A stretch of DNA of 15,163 nt from Mariniphaga sp964540165 (lineage in GTDB: Bacteria > Bacteroidota > Bacteroidia > Bacteroidales > Prolixibacteraceae): contig CAZILU010000078.1 of the NCBI GenBank assembly GCA_964540165.1, positions 1 through 15,163 on the forward strand, in the 5' to 3' direction. Shown piece after piece: positions 8,244 through 15,163 of this stretch (positions within the stretch are counted from its first letter, which is position 1; each line of letters begins with the position of its first letter). Made by a program: the position numbers and the translations under genes. Below the pieces are notes generated by a model. The model saw only the letters and a program-made list of their open reading frames with translations. It did no database searches and was not told where the DNA came from.

Positions 8244-8613
8244 TTTTTCAATTTTGATTTATAAATGAGTGCAATTAATAAAAAAAATAATTTAATGCAT
8301 ACGTTATTAAAAAATTAAACGACTGTAGCTATAAAATTAAAAAGTTTATGATTACAAATTCATTTTTCATAAAAGTATTTTTATCTATTGGTGTCTGTAT
8401 ATAAATTCAAGCGTCTGGGCTAAAAAGTTCGCTGACAATACCCGCGAAGTCGGTAAAATTTGAGTTTACTAAATGTACTATGAACCGAATACCTCATTAG
8501 AGCTGTGTAAGATTTTCATTAAAACCGGGTCTTAGAAAAGTTTTTTCAATTTGTTGTCGATATCTTTGCTCTGACAAAGCGTTAATTAAAAAAATATTCA
8601 TCATTTTTACGGT
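8244..8613. other. A/T-rich divergent intergenic region between susC and rlmH
   Basis: This 370-base spacer must hold promoters for susC (minus) and rlmH (plus). It is strongly A/T-rich near susC and somewhat less so around 8400-8530. On the plus strand a TATCTTTG element at 8561-8568 fits the Bacteroidota -7 box. On the minus strand the closest candidate (CAAATTCA as read on plus, 8354-8361) has one mismatch and no matching -33 element. No tRNA, small RNA, terminator hairpin or convincing small ORF was seen. Confidence 0.6.
8561..8568 (+). promoter_or_regulatory. Candidate -7 promoter element for rlmH
   Basis: TATCTTTG matches the Bacteroidota -7 consensus TAnnTTTG exactly and lies 45 bases before the rlmH start codon. 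No TTG is found 19-21 bases upstream, where the -33 element belongs; only a T tract (8541-8546) is near. The match is therefore half a promoter and could be chance. Confidence 0.4.
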
Positions 8614-9087
8614 ATGAAGATCACTTTATTGGTGACAGGTAAAACCGACGAAAGCTATTTACATCAGGGGATCTCCCGGTACGCAGACCGGCTGAAGCAC
8701 TATGCCGATTTCAACATCGAGGTAATCCCCGACATCAAAAAGCACGGAAATATTCCCATAGCCCGGCAGAAGCTGATGGAGGGGGAGAAGATCCTTGCCC
8801 GGGGCGGCGCATTCCGGGAGCTGCACCTCTTCGATGAAAACGGCGCCACCTACACTTCGGTGGAGTTTGCCACTTTTTTGGAGAAGAAGATGGTTAGCGG
8901 TTTAAAGGAGCTGGTGCTGGTGATCGGCGGGCCTTACGGATTTTCGGACGAGGTATATGCCGCGGCCGCTTCAAAAATTTCGTTGTCACGGATGACCTTT
9001 TCGCACCAGTTGGCGCGACTTTTGTGCGTTGAGCAGATTTACAGAGCTTTTACCATAATCCGGGGGGAACCCTATCATCACAACTGA
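8614..9087 (+). CDS. rlmH: 23S rRNA (pseudouridine1915-N3)-methyltransferase
   Basis: This 157-residue protein matches RlmH along its whole length and has the family's usual size (about 155-160). It is a compact SPOUT-class methyltransferase that methylates pseudouridine 1915 in helix 69 of 23S rRNA on assembled 70S ribosomes, using S-adenosylmethionine. Visible motifs are the MKITLLVTGKT start, the ISRYADRLKHY segment, LHLFDENGATYTSVEFATF, the glycine-rich VIGGPYGFSDEVY of the SAM-binding knot, SLSRMTFSHQLARLLCVEQIYRAF, and the conserved C-terminus RGEPYHHN. The stop codon is one base from the start of the following histidine kinase gene, so the two are probably cotranscribed and translationally coupled. 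Its G+C is clearly higher than in the SusCD block on its left. Confidence 0.97.
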   Translation: MKITLLVTGKTDESYLHQGISRYADRLKHYADFNIEVIPDIKKHGNIPIARQKLMEGEKILARGGAFRELHLFDENGATYTSVEFATFLEKKMVSGLKELVLVIGGPYGFSDEVYAAAASKISLSRMTFSHQLARLLCVEQIYRAFTIIRGEPYHHN

Positions 9088-9088
9088 A

Positions 9089-12000
9089 GTGCTTTGGAAA
9101 ATCAATAAATACACGATTCTGATCTTTGCGCTGCTCTTTTTTGTATCGGCAGCTATTTTAGAGAACGGGTTGCTGAAGAAGCATCCCGAGACCCATCTGA
9201 TCCTTGACTTCCGTGAGAAGCTTCTCCGCAATGAAGCGAGGCTGGATGCGCTGGTTGAAGAGGTTGCCGTGCTGCTGGAAGCGGATCGTTTCGACGGGGA
9301 GGTTGCCGGGTACCACATACCGGAGGGGCATCTGATGGCATCACAGGGCTTTGCCTTTCTGATCTATCGCAACGGCGAGCTGCAGTATTGGTCCGACCGC
9401 TCAACAGCCTTTGCCGGCACCCTAACTGCACTTCCGGCCGGGAGGGTGGTACAACTCCCCAACGGCTATTACCTCACCCGCCGAAGGCAGGCCGGCGAAG
9501 ATCTGGTGGTGGGGCTGCACCTGATCAAGCACAGCTACACCATCGAAAATAAATACCTGAAAAACACCTACTTCCACGCCTACAAACTGCCCGACGCTTT
9601 TGAGTTCAGCCTGGAACCCAATGAAGAGCACTACAACGTGACCGGCGCCCGGGGGGAGTTCCTCTTCTCGGTGCATCCCAAAGGCACCTACCTCTGCACC
9701 ACCCGGCAGCTCTACCTTCCCGGCATCATCTACTTCATCGCACTGCTGATATTACTGCTTTACTTCCGCCGGGAGTTTATCGATTCCAGGGCCCCCTTCT
9801 TCATGAAGCTCTTTGCCCTGGGCACCGTGCTCTTCCTGGTCTACTGGCTCCACCTGATCTTCCACATTCCCAAGGTCTTCTATCTCCTCCGGTTTTTCAG
9901 TCCTTCGGTTTTCGCCCTCAACACCTGGCTCCCGTCGCTAGGCGACTTCTTCCTGTTGGCACTCTTCCTGCTATTCTGGTGCTTCCATTTCGGCAAACAC
10001 CTGAACCTGGACCAACTGCTGACAAACTCCCTCCTGTCGCGGCGCCTGGCCGGCATTCTGCTGCTGCTCTTTTCGGGCAGCACCTACCTGCTGATACAGT
10101 ATTACATTGAAGAGCTGATCTTTAACTCCACCATCTCCTTTTCGCTGAACCGCATCATCGGGATCTCGGCCCAAAGCGTATTGGCCATCTTCTCCGCGGG
10201 GCTGTTGCTCCTGGCGGTGATCTACCTGACGGTAAAGATCATCGAACAGATTCGCAGTGACTTCCGCCCGCAGCACCTGCTGCCCGCCACGCTGCTGATC
10301 GTCCTCTTTTTAGCCGGGACACAATACCTGGCTACGGGGCATGTCGCCTACGAAGTGCTGGCGCTCTTCTTCACCACCACCCTGCTGGCGATTCTGCTAA
10401 ACACCAACTTTATGCAGCAGTTCACCCTCAGCTATATGATCCTCTTCGTCTCAGCCGCCTCCTTCTATTCTCTGATCGTATTTTACACAACCATAGCCAG
10501 TAAGCAGCGCGACGAACAGAAGCTGATGGCCGTAACCCTGGTCAATGAGCGCGATCCGGCCGCCGAGCTCTTTTTAACCGAGATACAGAAGGAGATCAAT
10601 GTGGATGGCACCATCAACGAGCTGGTCATTGAGGAAGATGAGGAGGCGTTGCTTAACTACCTGGATCAGACCTATTTCAACAGCTACTTCCGCCAGTACG
10701 ACGTGCGGTTCACCGTTTGCTCGGGCGGCGACTCCATTCATATTCCCATGTATAACCGCACGGAGCTGTGCATTGAGTTTTTTGAAGAGATGATCGCCGT
10801 GCAGGGCATCCACATTCCCGGCACCCGCTTCTATTTCATGGACAATATGAACGGCCGGATCTCCTATACGGGTTGGTTAGACTACCCCTTGCGGTCCGAC
10901 CGGCGGGGGGTGTCGATCTTCATTGAGATGAACTCGGCGATGCTCTTTGAGGGGATCGGCTTCCCCGAGCTGCTGATCGACCGGTCGATGGCCAAACCGG
11001 AGAACTACAAAAAGTACAACTATGCCAAGTATTACGGTGGCGAGCTCACCGACAAACACGGGGATTACAACTACAACTTCTATGTGCACACCTACCTCAG
11101 CTCCGACAAGGAGTTTGAGTACAAACGGTGGGATGGCATGGAGCACCTGATCCACCACTCGAGGGAGGACAACTACGTGATCGTTTCGCGCGACCCCTTT
11201 ACGGCCGTTGACTACCTGATCTCGTTCCCGTACCTCTTTGTCTTCTACTTCATCACATTGCTTATACTGCTGCTGATCGACAATCCCGCCATCCGGCGCC
11301 GCTCGGCCAAGGTTGACCTGAAATTCAAGATCCAGGCTGCCATCATCTCCATCGTCTTTGTATCGCTGCTGGTGGTAGCGCTGGCCACCATTTTTTACAA
11401 CGTGCAGCAGTATAAAACGAAGCATCAGAACGACCTGAGTGAAAAGATGAAGTCCATCTCCACGCAGATGGACCAGCGATTGGAGGATGTGCAGGCGTGG
11501 ACACCCGAGATATTGGAGTGGCTCAACTGGGAGCTGGGCAATCTGTCAAACATCTTCCGCACCGACATCAACCTGTACGGCACAAAGGGCAATCTGATCG
11601 CCTCATCGCGGCCCGAGATCTTCCTCCGTGGATTCATCTCCGAGCGGATGAACGCCAACGCCTATCATGAGATATTCAACAATTTCCAGATCAGCTATTT
11701 CCAGCGGGAGGCGATTGGGGGGCTGACCTACCTCTCGGCCTACAAGCCGGTGATTAACTCGATGGGAGAGTACTTAGGGGCGGTCAACCTCCCCTACTTC
11801 ATCCGCCAGGACCGTTACAGCCAGGAGCTCTCCACCATCATCGTGGCCATCATCAACCTCTACGTGCTGCTCTTCCTGGTCAGCATCATAGTGGCCATCT
11901 TCATTGCCAATCAGATCACCCGGCCGTTGGTGCTCATCCAGGAGAACCTCCGGAAGATCGAGTTAGGAAAGCGCAACGAACCGCTGCACTATGGCCGCGA

Positions 12001-12757
12001 TGATGAGATCGGCAGTCTGGTGAGGGAGTACAATAAAAAAGTTGATGAGCTGGCGGCCAGCGCCGAGCTGTTAGCCCGCTCCGAGCGGGAGTCGGCCTGG
12101 CGGGAGATGGCCAGGCAGATCGCCCATGAGATCAAGAACCCGCTCACGCCGATGAAGCTGAACATCCAGCACCTGCAGCGCATGCGCGGCAAGAGAGAAG
12201 CTTACGAACAATTGATTAAGAAGGTTACCGATACCCTGATCGAGCAGATCGACAACCTGTCGAACATCGCGACCGAGTTCTCCAACTTTGCGAAGATGCC
12301 CCCGGCACGAAACCAGGTCTTTAAGCTGGCGTCCCAGATAAACCGGGTGATGGAACTTTTTGATGCCCATGAGAATATCAACATCAGCTTCCACGCCAAC
12401 GGACTGGAGTACCTGGAGGTGAATGCCGACCGCGACCAGCTCACCCGGGCGCTGATCAACCTGGTGAAGAACGGTATCCAGTCGATTCCCGAAGATCAGG
12501 AGGGCGAGATTGTGATTGACCTCAGCCGGCACGAACATATGGCGGTGATTGCCATTCGCGACAACGGCGAGGGGATCCCGGCCGAACTGCAGGATAAGCT
12601 GTTCAGTCCCAGCTTCACCACCAAAACGAGCGGTATGGGACTGGGACTGGCCATTGTAAAAAATATCGTGGAGAACTTCTCCGGCCATGTGTCGTTTGAA
12701 ACCCGCGAGGGCATCGGCTCCACCTTCAGCATCGAAATTCCGGTATGGGAGGGGTAA
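9089..12757 (+). CDS. Large multi-pass membrane sensor histidine kinase, NtrY-type
   Basis: This 1222-residue protein starts at GTG one base after the rlmH stop. The start is supported because the next internal Met (near residue 84) would remove the first membrane helix. Hydrophobic segments suggest about twelve helices: one near 8-26, a group of about eight between 208 and 467, then near 709-733, 751-773 and 911-937. These enclose three probable extracytoplasmic parts (about 27-207, 470-705 and 775-910). A HAMP domain follows (about 938-990). The HisKA motif REMARQIAHEIKNPLTPMKL carries the phosphoacceptor H1013, and the ATPase core shows NLVKNGIQSI (N box, about 1122), DNGEGIP (G1, about 1157), an F-box-like LFSPSFTTK and GMGLGLAIV (G2, about 1182). 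The HEIKNPLTPMKL signature is NtrY-like. There is no receiver domain and no response regulator gene nearby. The signal sensed is unknown. Confidence 0.93.
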   Translation: MLWKINKYTILIFALLFFVSAAILENGLLKKHPETHLILDFREKLLRNEARLDALVEEVAVLLEADRFDGEVAGYHIPEGHLMASQGFAFLIYRNGELQYWSDRSTAFAGTLTALPAGRVVQLPNGYYLTRRRQAGEDLVVGLHLIKHSYTIENKYLKNTYFHAYKLPDAFEFSLEPNEEHYNVTGARGEFLFSVHPKGTYLCTTRQLYLPGIIYFIALLILLLYFRREFIDSRAPFFMKLFALGTVLFLVYWLHLIFHIPKVFYLLRFFSPSVFALNTWLPSLGDFFLLALFLLFWCFHFGKHLNLDQLLTNSLLSRRLAGILLLLFSGSTYLLIQYYIEELIFNSTISFSLNRIIGISAQSVLAIFSAGLLLLAVIYLTVKIIEQIRSDFRPQHLLPATLLIVLFLAGTQYLATGHVAYEVLALFFTTTLLAILLNTNFMQQFTLSYMILFVSAASFYSLIVFYTTIASKQRDEQKLMAVTLVNERDPAAELFLTEIQKEINVDGTINELVIEEDEEALLNYLDQTYFNSYFRQYDVRFTVCSGGDSIHIPMYNRTELCIEFFEEMIAVQGIHIPGTRFYFMDNMNGRISYTGWLDYPLRSDRRGVSIFIEMNSAMLFEGIGFPELLIDRSMAKPENYKKYNYAKYYGGELTDKHGDYNYNFYVHTYLSSDKEFEYKRWDGMEHLIHHSREDNYVIVSRDPFTAVDYLISFPYLFVFYFITLLILLLIDNPAIRRRSAKVDLKFKIQAAIISIVFVSLLVVALATIFYNVQQYKTKHQNDLSEKMKSISTQMDQRLEDVQAWTPEILEWLNWELGNLSNIFRTDINLYGTKGNLIASSRPEIFLRGFISERMNANAYHEIFNNFQISYFQREAIGGLTYLSAYKPVINSMGEYLGAVNLPYFIRQDRYSQELSTIIVAIINLYVLLFLVSIIVAIFIANQITRPLVLIQENLRKIELGKRNEPLHYGRDDEIGSLVREYNKKVDELAASAELLARSERESAWREMARQIAHEIKNPLTPMKLNIQHLQRMRGKREAYEQLIKKVTDTLIEQIDNLSNIATEFSNFAKMPPARNQVFKLASQINRVMELFDAHENINISFHANGLEYLEVNADRDQLTRALINLVKNGIQSIPEDQEGEIVIDLSRHEHMAVIAIRDNGEGIPAELQDKLFSPSFTTKTSGMGLGLAIVKNIVENFSGHVSFETREGIGSTFSIEIPVWEG

Positions 12758-12759
12758 CG

Positions 12760-12791
12760 GTTGCATAATCCGTTTAAATCTGTTATCCTTG
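12760..12791 (+). promoter_or_regulatory. Candidate Bacteroidota promoter for the phosphoribosyltransferase gene
   Basis: GTTG at 12760-12763 and TATCCTTG at 12784-12791 are separated by 20 bases, the expected spacing of the -33 (TTTG/TTG) and -7 (TAnnTTTG) elements, with one mismatch in each box. The element starts just after the histidine kinase stop codon and ends 23 bases before the ATG at 12815. This implies that the phosphoribosyltransferase gene can be transcribed independently of rlmH and the kinase gene. Confidence 0.5.
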
Positions 12792-12814
12792 CAGTCCGAT
12801 AAAAACAACAAGTT

Positions 12815-13216
12815 ATGGTACCACTATCCTTTCAGAAAATTGTTCAGCGATTAAAAGATACGCCGCTGCCGGAGGTTGATCTGGTGATCGGCATAGGCAC
12901 CGGCGGCATTGTTCCCGCCAGTCTGGCCGCCTTCCATTTGGGAGCCGAGCTGCAGGTGATGGTGCTCAACTACCGCGATGCGCAGAACACCCCCCGGTAC
13001 GATGCACCCGTGGTGCTGCAAAAACCCGCCGGAGCACTCGCCGGAAAGCGGATCCTGCTGGTTGACGACGTATCGGTATCGGGAAAAACCCTGAATGCCG
13101 CCCTGGAGCAGTTGCAGGGCCTCGATGTGAAGACGCTGACCATGAAAGGAAAAGCCGACTATGTATTGTTTCCCGAGATCAAAGATTGCGTGCAGTGGCC
13201 CTGGAAAACGGAATAA
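12815..13216 (+). CDS. Small phosphoribosyltransferase-family protein
   Basis: This 133-residue protein has a type I phosphoribosyltransferase fold. A beta strand and P-loop-like turn, DLVIGIGTGGIVPASLAAFHLGA (from residue 22), leads into the domain, and the PRPP-binding signature RILLVDDVSVSGKTL occupies residues 79-93, with the adjacent acidic pair D84-D85. The protein is shorter than hypoxanthine or xanthine phosphoribosyltransferases (about 150-180 residues), and the flexible hood after LNYRDAQNTPRY is short. It may act on a purine base or another PRPP acceptor, or serve a regulatory role; the substrate cannot be read from the sequence. It ends KDCVQWPWKTE, and a Trp near the C-terminus is common in xanthine/guanine-type members (Xgpt-like). 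It has a probable promoter of its own and stands alone between the kinase and the HYR gene. Confidence 0.85.
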   Translation: MVPLSFQKIVQRLKDTPLPEVDLVIGIGTGGIVPASLAAFHLGAELQVMVLNYRDAQNTPRYDAPVVLQKPAGALAGKRILLVDDVSVSGKTLNAALEQLQGLDVKTLTMKGKADYVLFPEIKDCVQWPWKTE

Positions 13217-13504
13217 TTAAAAATTTCAAACATATGTCCGTTTAGCAATTATCGGAAAAATAAAAATATAAAACTATCTTATAGTCTATTATATTATCTT
13301 CATAAGAAAAAAAAACCCGGTAAAAGGTACGCTTTCGGATTACTTATCAACAATTAATCCCTTCAAAAAAGAGCATCATCTTAATAAAAAAAATAAGGTT
13401 ATCAACAAAAAAATGTTGAAAACGCCGTCCATAATTATGGAAATTAGCGTAACTTAGCATACGATAAGATTCTGCGGCAAAATTATTGGATTTTATCAAC
13501 GGTG
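13217..13504. other. A/T-rich spacer upstream of the HYR/SprB gene
   Basis: This 288-base spacer has long A runs and no gene. Weak stems such as TCCG...CGGA near 13234 and ACTAT...ATAGT near 13273 are too short to call terminators. The notable content is a set of TTATCAAC repeats, described separately. No TAnnTTTG promoter match was seen before the ATG at 13505. Confidence 0.5.
13344..13501 (+). repeat. Three TTATCAAC direct repeats, one forming a hairpin
   Basis: TTATCAACA occurs at 13344-13352 and 13399-13407, and TTATCAACG at 13493-13501, directly before the next start codon. The middle copy pairs with TGTTGAAAA at 13414-13422 (one mismatch in nine, six-A loop). A further TTATCAACA lies at 13928-13936 inside the following gene. 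The motif differs from the DnaA box TTATCCACA by one base. It could be a protein-binding repeat or a by-product of A/T-rich sequence. Confidence 0.35.
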
Positions 13505-15163
13505 ATGGCAAAAAACAGGATTTACATCTATATCGCGAAGGTATTAGTTATTAACACCTTTCTGCTTACGCTTGTCTCTGAACTTAAGTCAAAAACAAGG
13601 GAGATTTTTCTTTTTGCCGGTGTTGATCCAACCATGGAGCAATCGTACCGGTTTCCCCACCCATCGTCATCACCACTTTTCAGGCCTCACATTGACGCAT
13701 TAAAGTTACGGCAACCCGCATGTTGTCGGCTCCCCGGATTCGACTGCCACACCGTACCATCCGCACTTTTTTCGCGCTCTTTCGTTCCGGCTGCCGGCTT
13801 GTCACCCGATTTTGATCCCTTCGCGACGACCGGGTACCACCCGATTAACGGTCCGCCGAATGGTTCCAAACCACTTGGAATACCTGTAAATCAAACGGAT
13901 AAAATAAGCGAAATAACAACCATACCATTATCAACAGGCACTCCGGAACCACATACGGAAAACGTAATCCCCGGCACCGTTCAACAAACCCCGTTTTTTC
14001 GAATTCAATCCGATCCCCTCTTTTGGGCAAGTACAAGAGGGATTAGCATTCATATGACGTCAACCGGTCAGGCGTCTAATTCCTCTCCGGCGCCTGTACT
14101 GGCATGTCCGGCCGACATCTCCACCTACACCGACATCAACAGCTGCACGGCGTTCATCTCGGGCGGACTGACCCCCGGGTATGATCCTTCGGAGGTAGTT
14201 CATCTCACGTGGGAGCTTAGCGGGGCTACGGAAGGTTCTTCGCCCGACCGGGGGGTTCACCCGATCGAGAGCCACACCTTCAACGAAGGGCACACGCTGG
14301 TCACCTACAGGGCGGTTGGCAGTGACGGCAGCGCCACCAGCTGCACCTTTGACGTCACCATATCCGACAACCAGGTCCCCCGTTTTGAGCAGGTTCCCGG
14401 CAACATCGTCGGTTCAACAGCGCCCGGCACCTGTGCTGCCACGGTTTACTGGCCTGCGCCGGTGGTCATCGACAACTGCACCCCGTCGCACCTGATCCTG
14501 TATGTATCAAGTGCCCGTTCCGGCGATGAATTTCCTGTCGGCATGACCACGGTCACCTACCGGGCCTACGATGCCATGGGCAATGAGAGCGCCCCTGCCT
14601 CGTTTACCATTACGGTTGAAGACAAAGAACTGCCGGTACTGGAGCTGCCCGCTGACGCTGTGACGGCCTGTGGCGCAGCCCTCCCCGCTCCCTGGCGCAC
14701 GCTGCCACAGTTACAAGAAGCCGGGGGCCATGCCAGCGACAACTGCACCCTGAACAGCGCCAGCTTCCGCCTGGTGTCTGAAACCATCACCGGGGATATC
14801 TGTCCCTATACCGTAATCCGCACCTACGAGATTGCCGATGCCGCCGGCAATCGCACGCAGGCGGAGCACAGGATTGATGTGGAGGGGGAAGAATCCCGAC
14901 TCAAATCCGGCGAGGAGATGGCCGCAGTTTCGTTTAATGCCACTCGCCTGAACAATGTCTCCTGCCATGGAGGCAGTGACGGCCGGATTGAGGTTGCCGT
15001 AACCGCCTTCAATGGATCCTACACCGTTGACTGGTCTGGACCCATAACCGGCAGCCAGTCCGGACTCACTGACGCCACCTACACCATTGAGGGATTATCG
15101 CCCGGAACCTACTCCGTCACGGTCACCGACCAGGATAACAGTCCGATTATTCAAAACAACATC
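13505..15163 (+). CDS. Large secreted HYR-domain and SprB-repeat protein (N-terminal part, runs off the window)
   Basis: From ATG 13505 (an in-frame GTG lies just before at 13502) the frame stays open for 553 codons to the window end. Residues 1-25 (core YIAKVLVINTFLLTLV) look like a signal peptide or membrane anchor. Residues about 30-190 are a Pro/Ser/Thr-rich region of no recognised family, from a less G+C-rich stretch. HYR-type Ig-like modules follow: about 197-290 (start VLACPADIS), 288-373 (DNQVPRFEQVPGNIV, VIDNCTPS, GMTTVTYRAYDAMGN) and 372-457 (DKELPVLELPADAV, SDNCTLNS, YEIADAAGN). Cysteines in CP and DNC positions are typical of HYR. A SprB repeat begins near 483 (VSCHGGSDGRIEVAV, LSPGTYSVTVTD). 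Such proteins are usually long cell-surface adhesins, often with a C-terminal type IX secretion or gliding-associated domain, which would lie beyond this window. Function here is inferred from the modules. Confidence 0.85.
   Translation, partial: MAKNRIYIYIAKVLVINTFLLTLVSELKSKTREIFLFAGVDPTMEQSYRFPHPSSSPLFRPHIDALKLRQPACCRLPGFDCHTVPSALFSRSFVPAAGLSPDFDPFATTGYHPINGPPNGSKPLGIPVNQTDKISEITTIPLSTGTPEPHTENVIPGTVQQTPFFRIQSDPLFWASTRGISIHMTSTGQASNSSPAPVLACPADISTYTDINSCTAFISGGLTPGYDPSEVVHLTWELSGATEGSSPDRGVHPIESHTFNEGHTLVTYRAVGSDGSATSCTFDVTISDNQVPRFEQVPGNIVGSTAPGTCAATVYWPAPVVIDNCTPSHLILYVSSARSGDEFPVGMTTVTYRAYDAMGNESAPASFTITVEDKELPVLELPADAVTACGAALPAPWRTLPQLQEAGGHASDNCTLNSASFRLVSETITGDICPYTVIRTYEIADAAGNRTQAEHRIDVEGEESRLKSGEEMAAVSFNATRLNNVSCHGGSDGRIEVAVTAFNGSYTVDWSGPITGSQSGLTDATYTIEGLSPGTYSVTVTDQDNSPIIQNNI

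Noticed and set aside
8244..8613. Anti-sigma/ECF sigma pair or hybrid regulator controlling the SusC operon
   Set aside because: The spacer has no coding frame of useful size, and SusC lacks the N-terminal signalling domain that would pair with an anti-sigma factor.
10877..11425. Open frame of 182 codons on the minus strand
   Set aside because: It lies wholly antisense to the histidine kinase gene, has a valine-rich low-complexity translation without family features, and is a by-product of the G+C-rich codon pattern on the other strand.
12071..12811. Open frame of 246 codons on the minus strand
   Set aside because: It is antisense to the HAMP, HisKA and ATPase coding region of the kinase, whose motifs are intact on the plus strand. 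The translation has no signal, domain or plausible start context.
13217..13300. Intrinsic terminator after the phosphoribosyltransferase gene
   Set aside because: The only stems are 4-5 base pairs and A/T-dominated, and no G+C-rich hairpin with a following T run is present.
13344..13501. Replication origin
   Set aside because: The repeats differ from the DnaA box in a conserved position, and no dnaA, dnaN, gidA or other origin-associated gene is present.
1..15163. CRISPR array, tRNA/rRNA gene, insertion sequence or integrase
   Set aside because: I saw no regularly spaced repeats, tRNA-like cloverleaf or CCA-end segment, rRNA sequence, transposase or recombinase motifs.

Overview
The window looks like a chromosomal segment of a member of the Bacteroidota. 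The evidence is a SusC/SusD pair, a DUF4783 protein, HYR and SprB-repeat surface proteins, Bacteroidota-type promoter elements (TTG-N20-TAnnTTTG-like) and A/T-rich leaders without clear Shine-Dalgarno sequences. I cannot name the genus.

Layout, left to right. (1) Positions 1-260, minus: the 5' end of a secreted DUF4783 protein. (2) 516-2003, plus: a polysaccharide-pyruvyl-transferase-fold protein with a twin-arginine signal followed by a lipobox. (3) 2144-8243, minus: a three-gene operon transcribed susC, susD, then a lipoprotein combining fasciclin-like, DNRLRE/CBM96-like and CSPG/cadherin-like modules. A long hairpin at 2073-2124 lies between the convergent ends of (2) and (3). (4) 8244-8613: an A/T-rich divergent spacer. 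(5) 8614-12757, plus: rlmH (23S rRNA methyltransferase), followed after a single base by a 1222-residue membrane histidine kinase of NtrY type. (6) 12815-13216, plus: a small phosphoribosyltransferase, probably with its own promoter. (7) 13217-13504: an A/T-rich spacer with repeated TTATCAAC motifs. (8) 13505 to the window end, plus: the first 553 codons of a large secreted protein with HYR-type modules and a SprB repeat.

How the parts may work together. The susC/susD/fasciclin operon should build a TonB-dependent outer-membrane uptake complex with a surface glycan- or protein-binding lipoprotein. No glycoside hydrolase, lyase, sulfatase, or regulator (ECF sigma, anti-sigma, hybrid two-component system) is visible beside it, so this is either a stripped-down polysaccharide utilisation locus or one that depends on distant enzymes. 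The neighbouring exported pyruvyl-transferase-like lipoprotein is the most unusual gene, because members of this fold normally work in the cytoplasm with phosphoenolpyruvate. The block 516-8243 has lower G+C (sample lines 43-48%) than the rlmH, kinase and HYR genes (sample lines 57-60%). That fits an acquired island set between housekeeping-type genes, although this is inferred from spot counts only.
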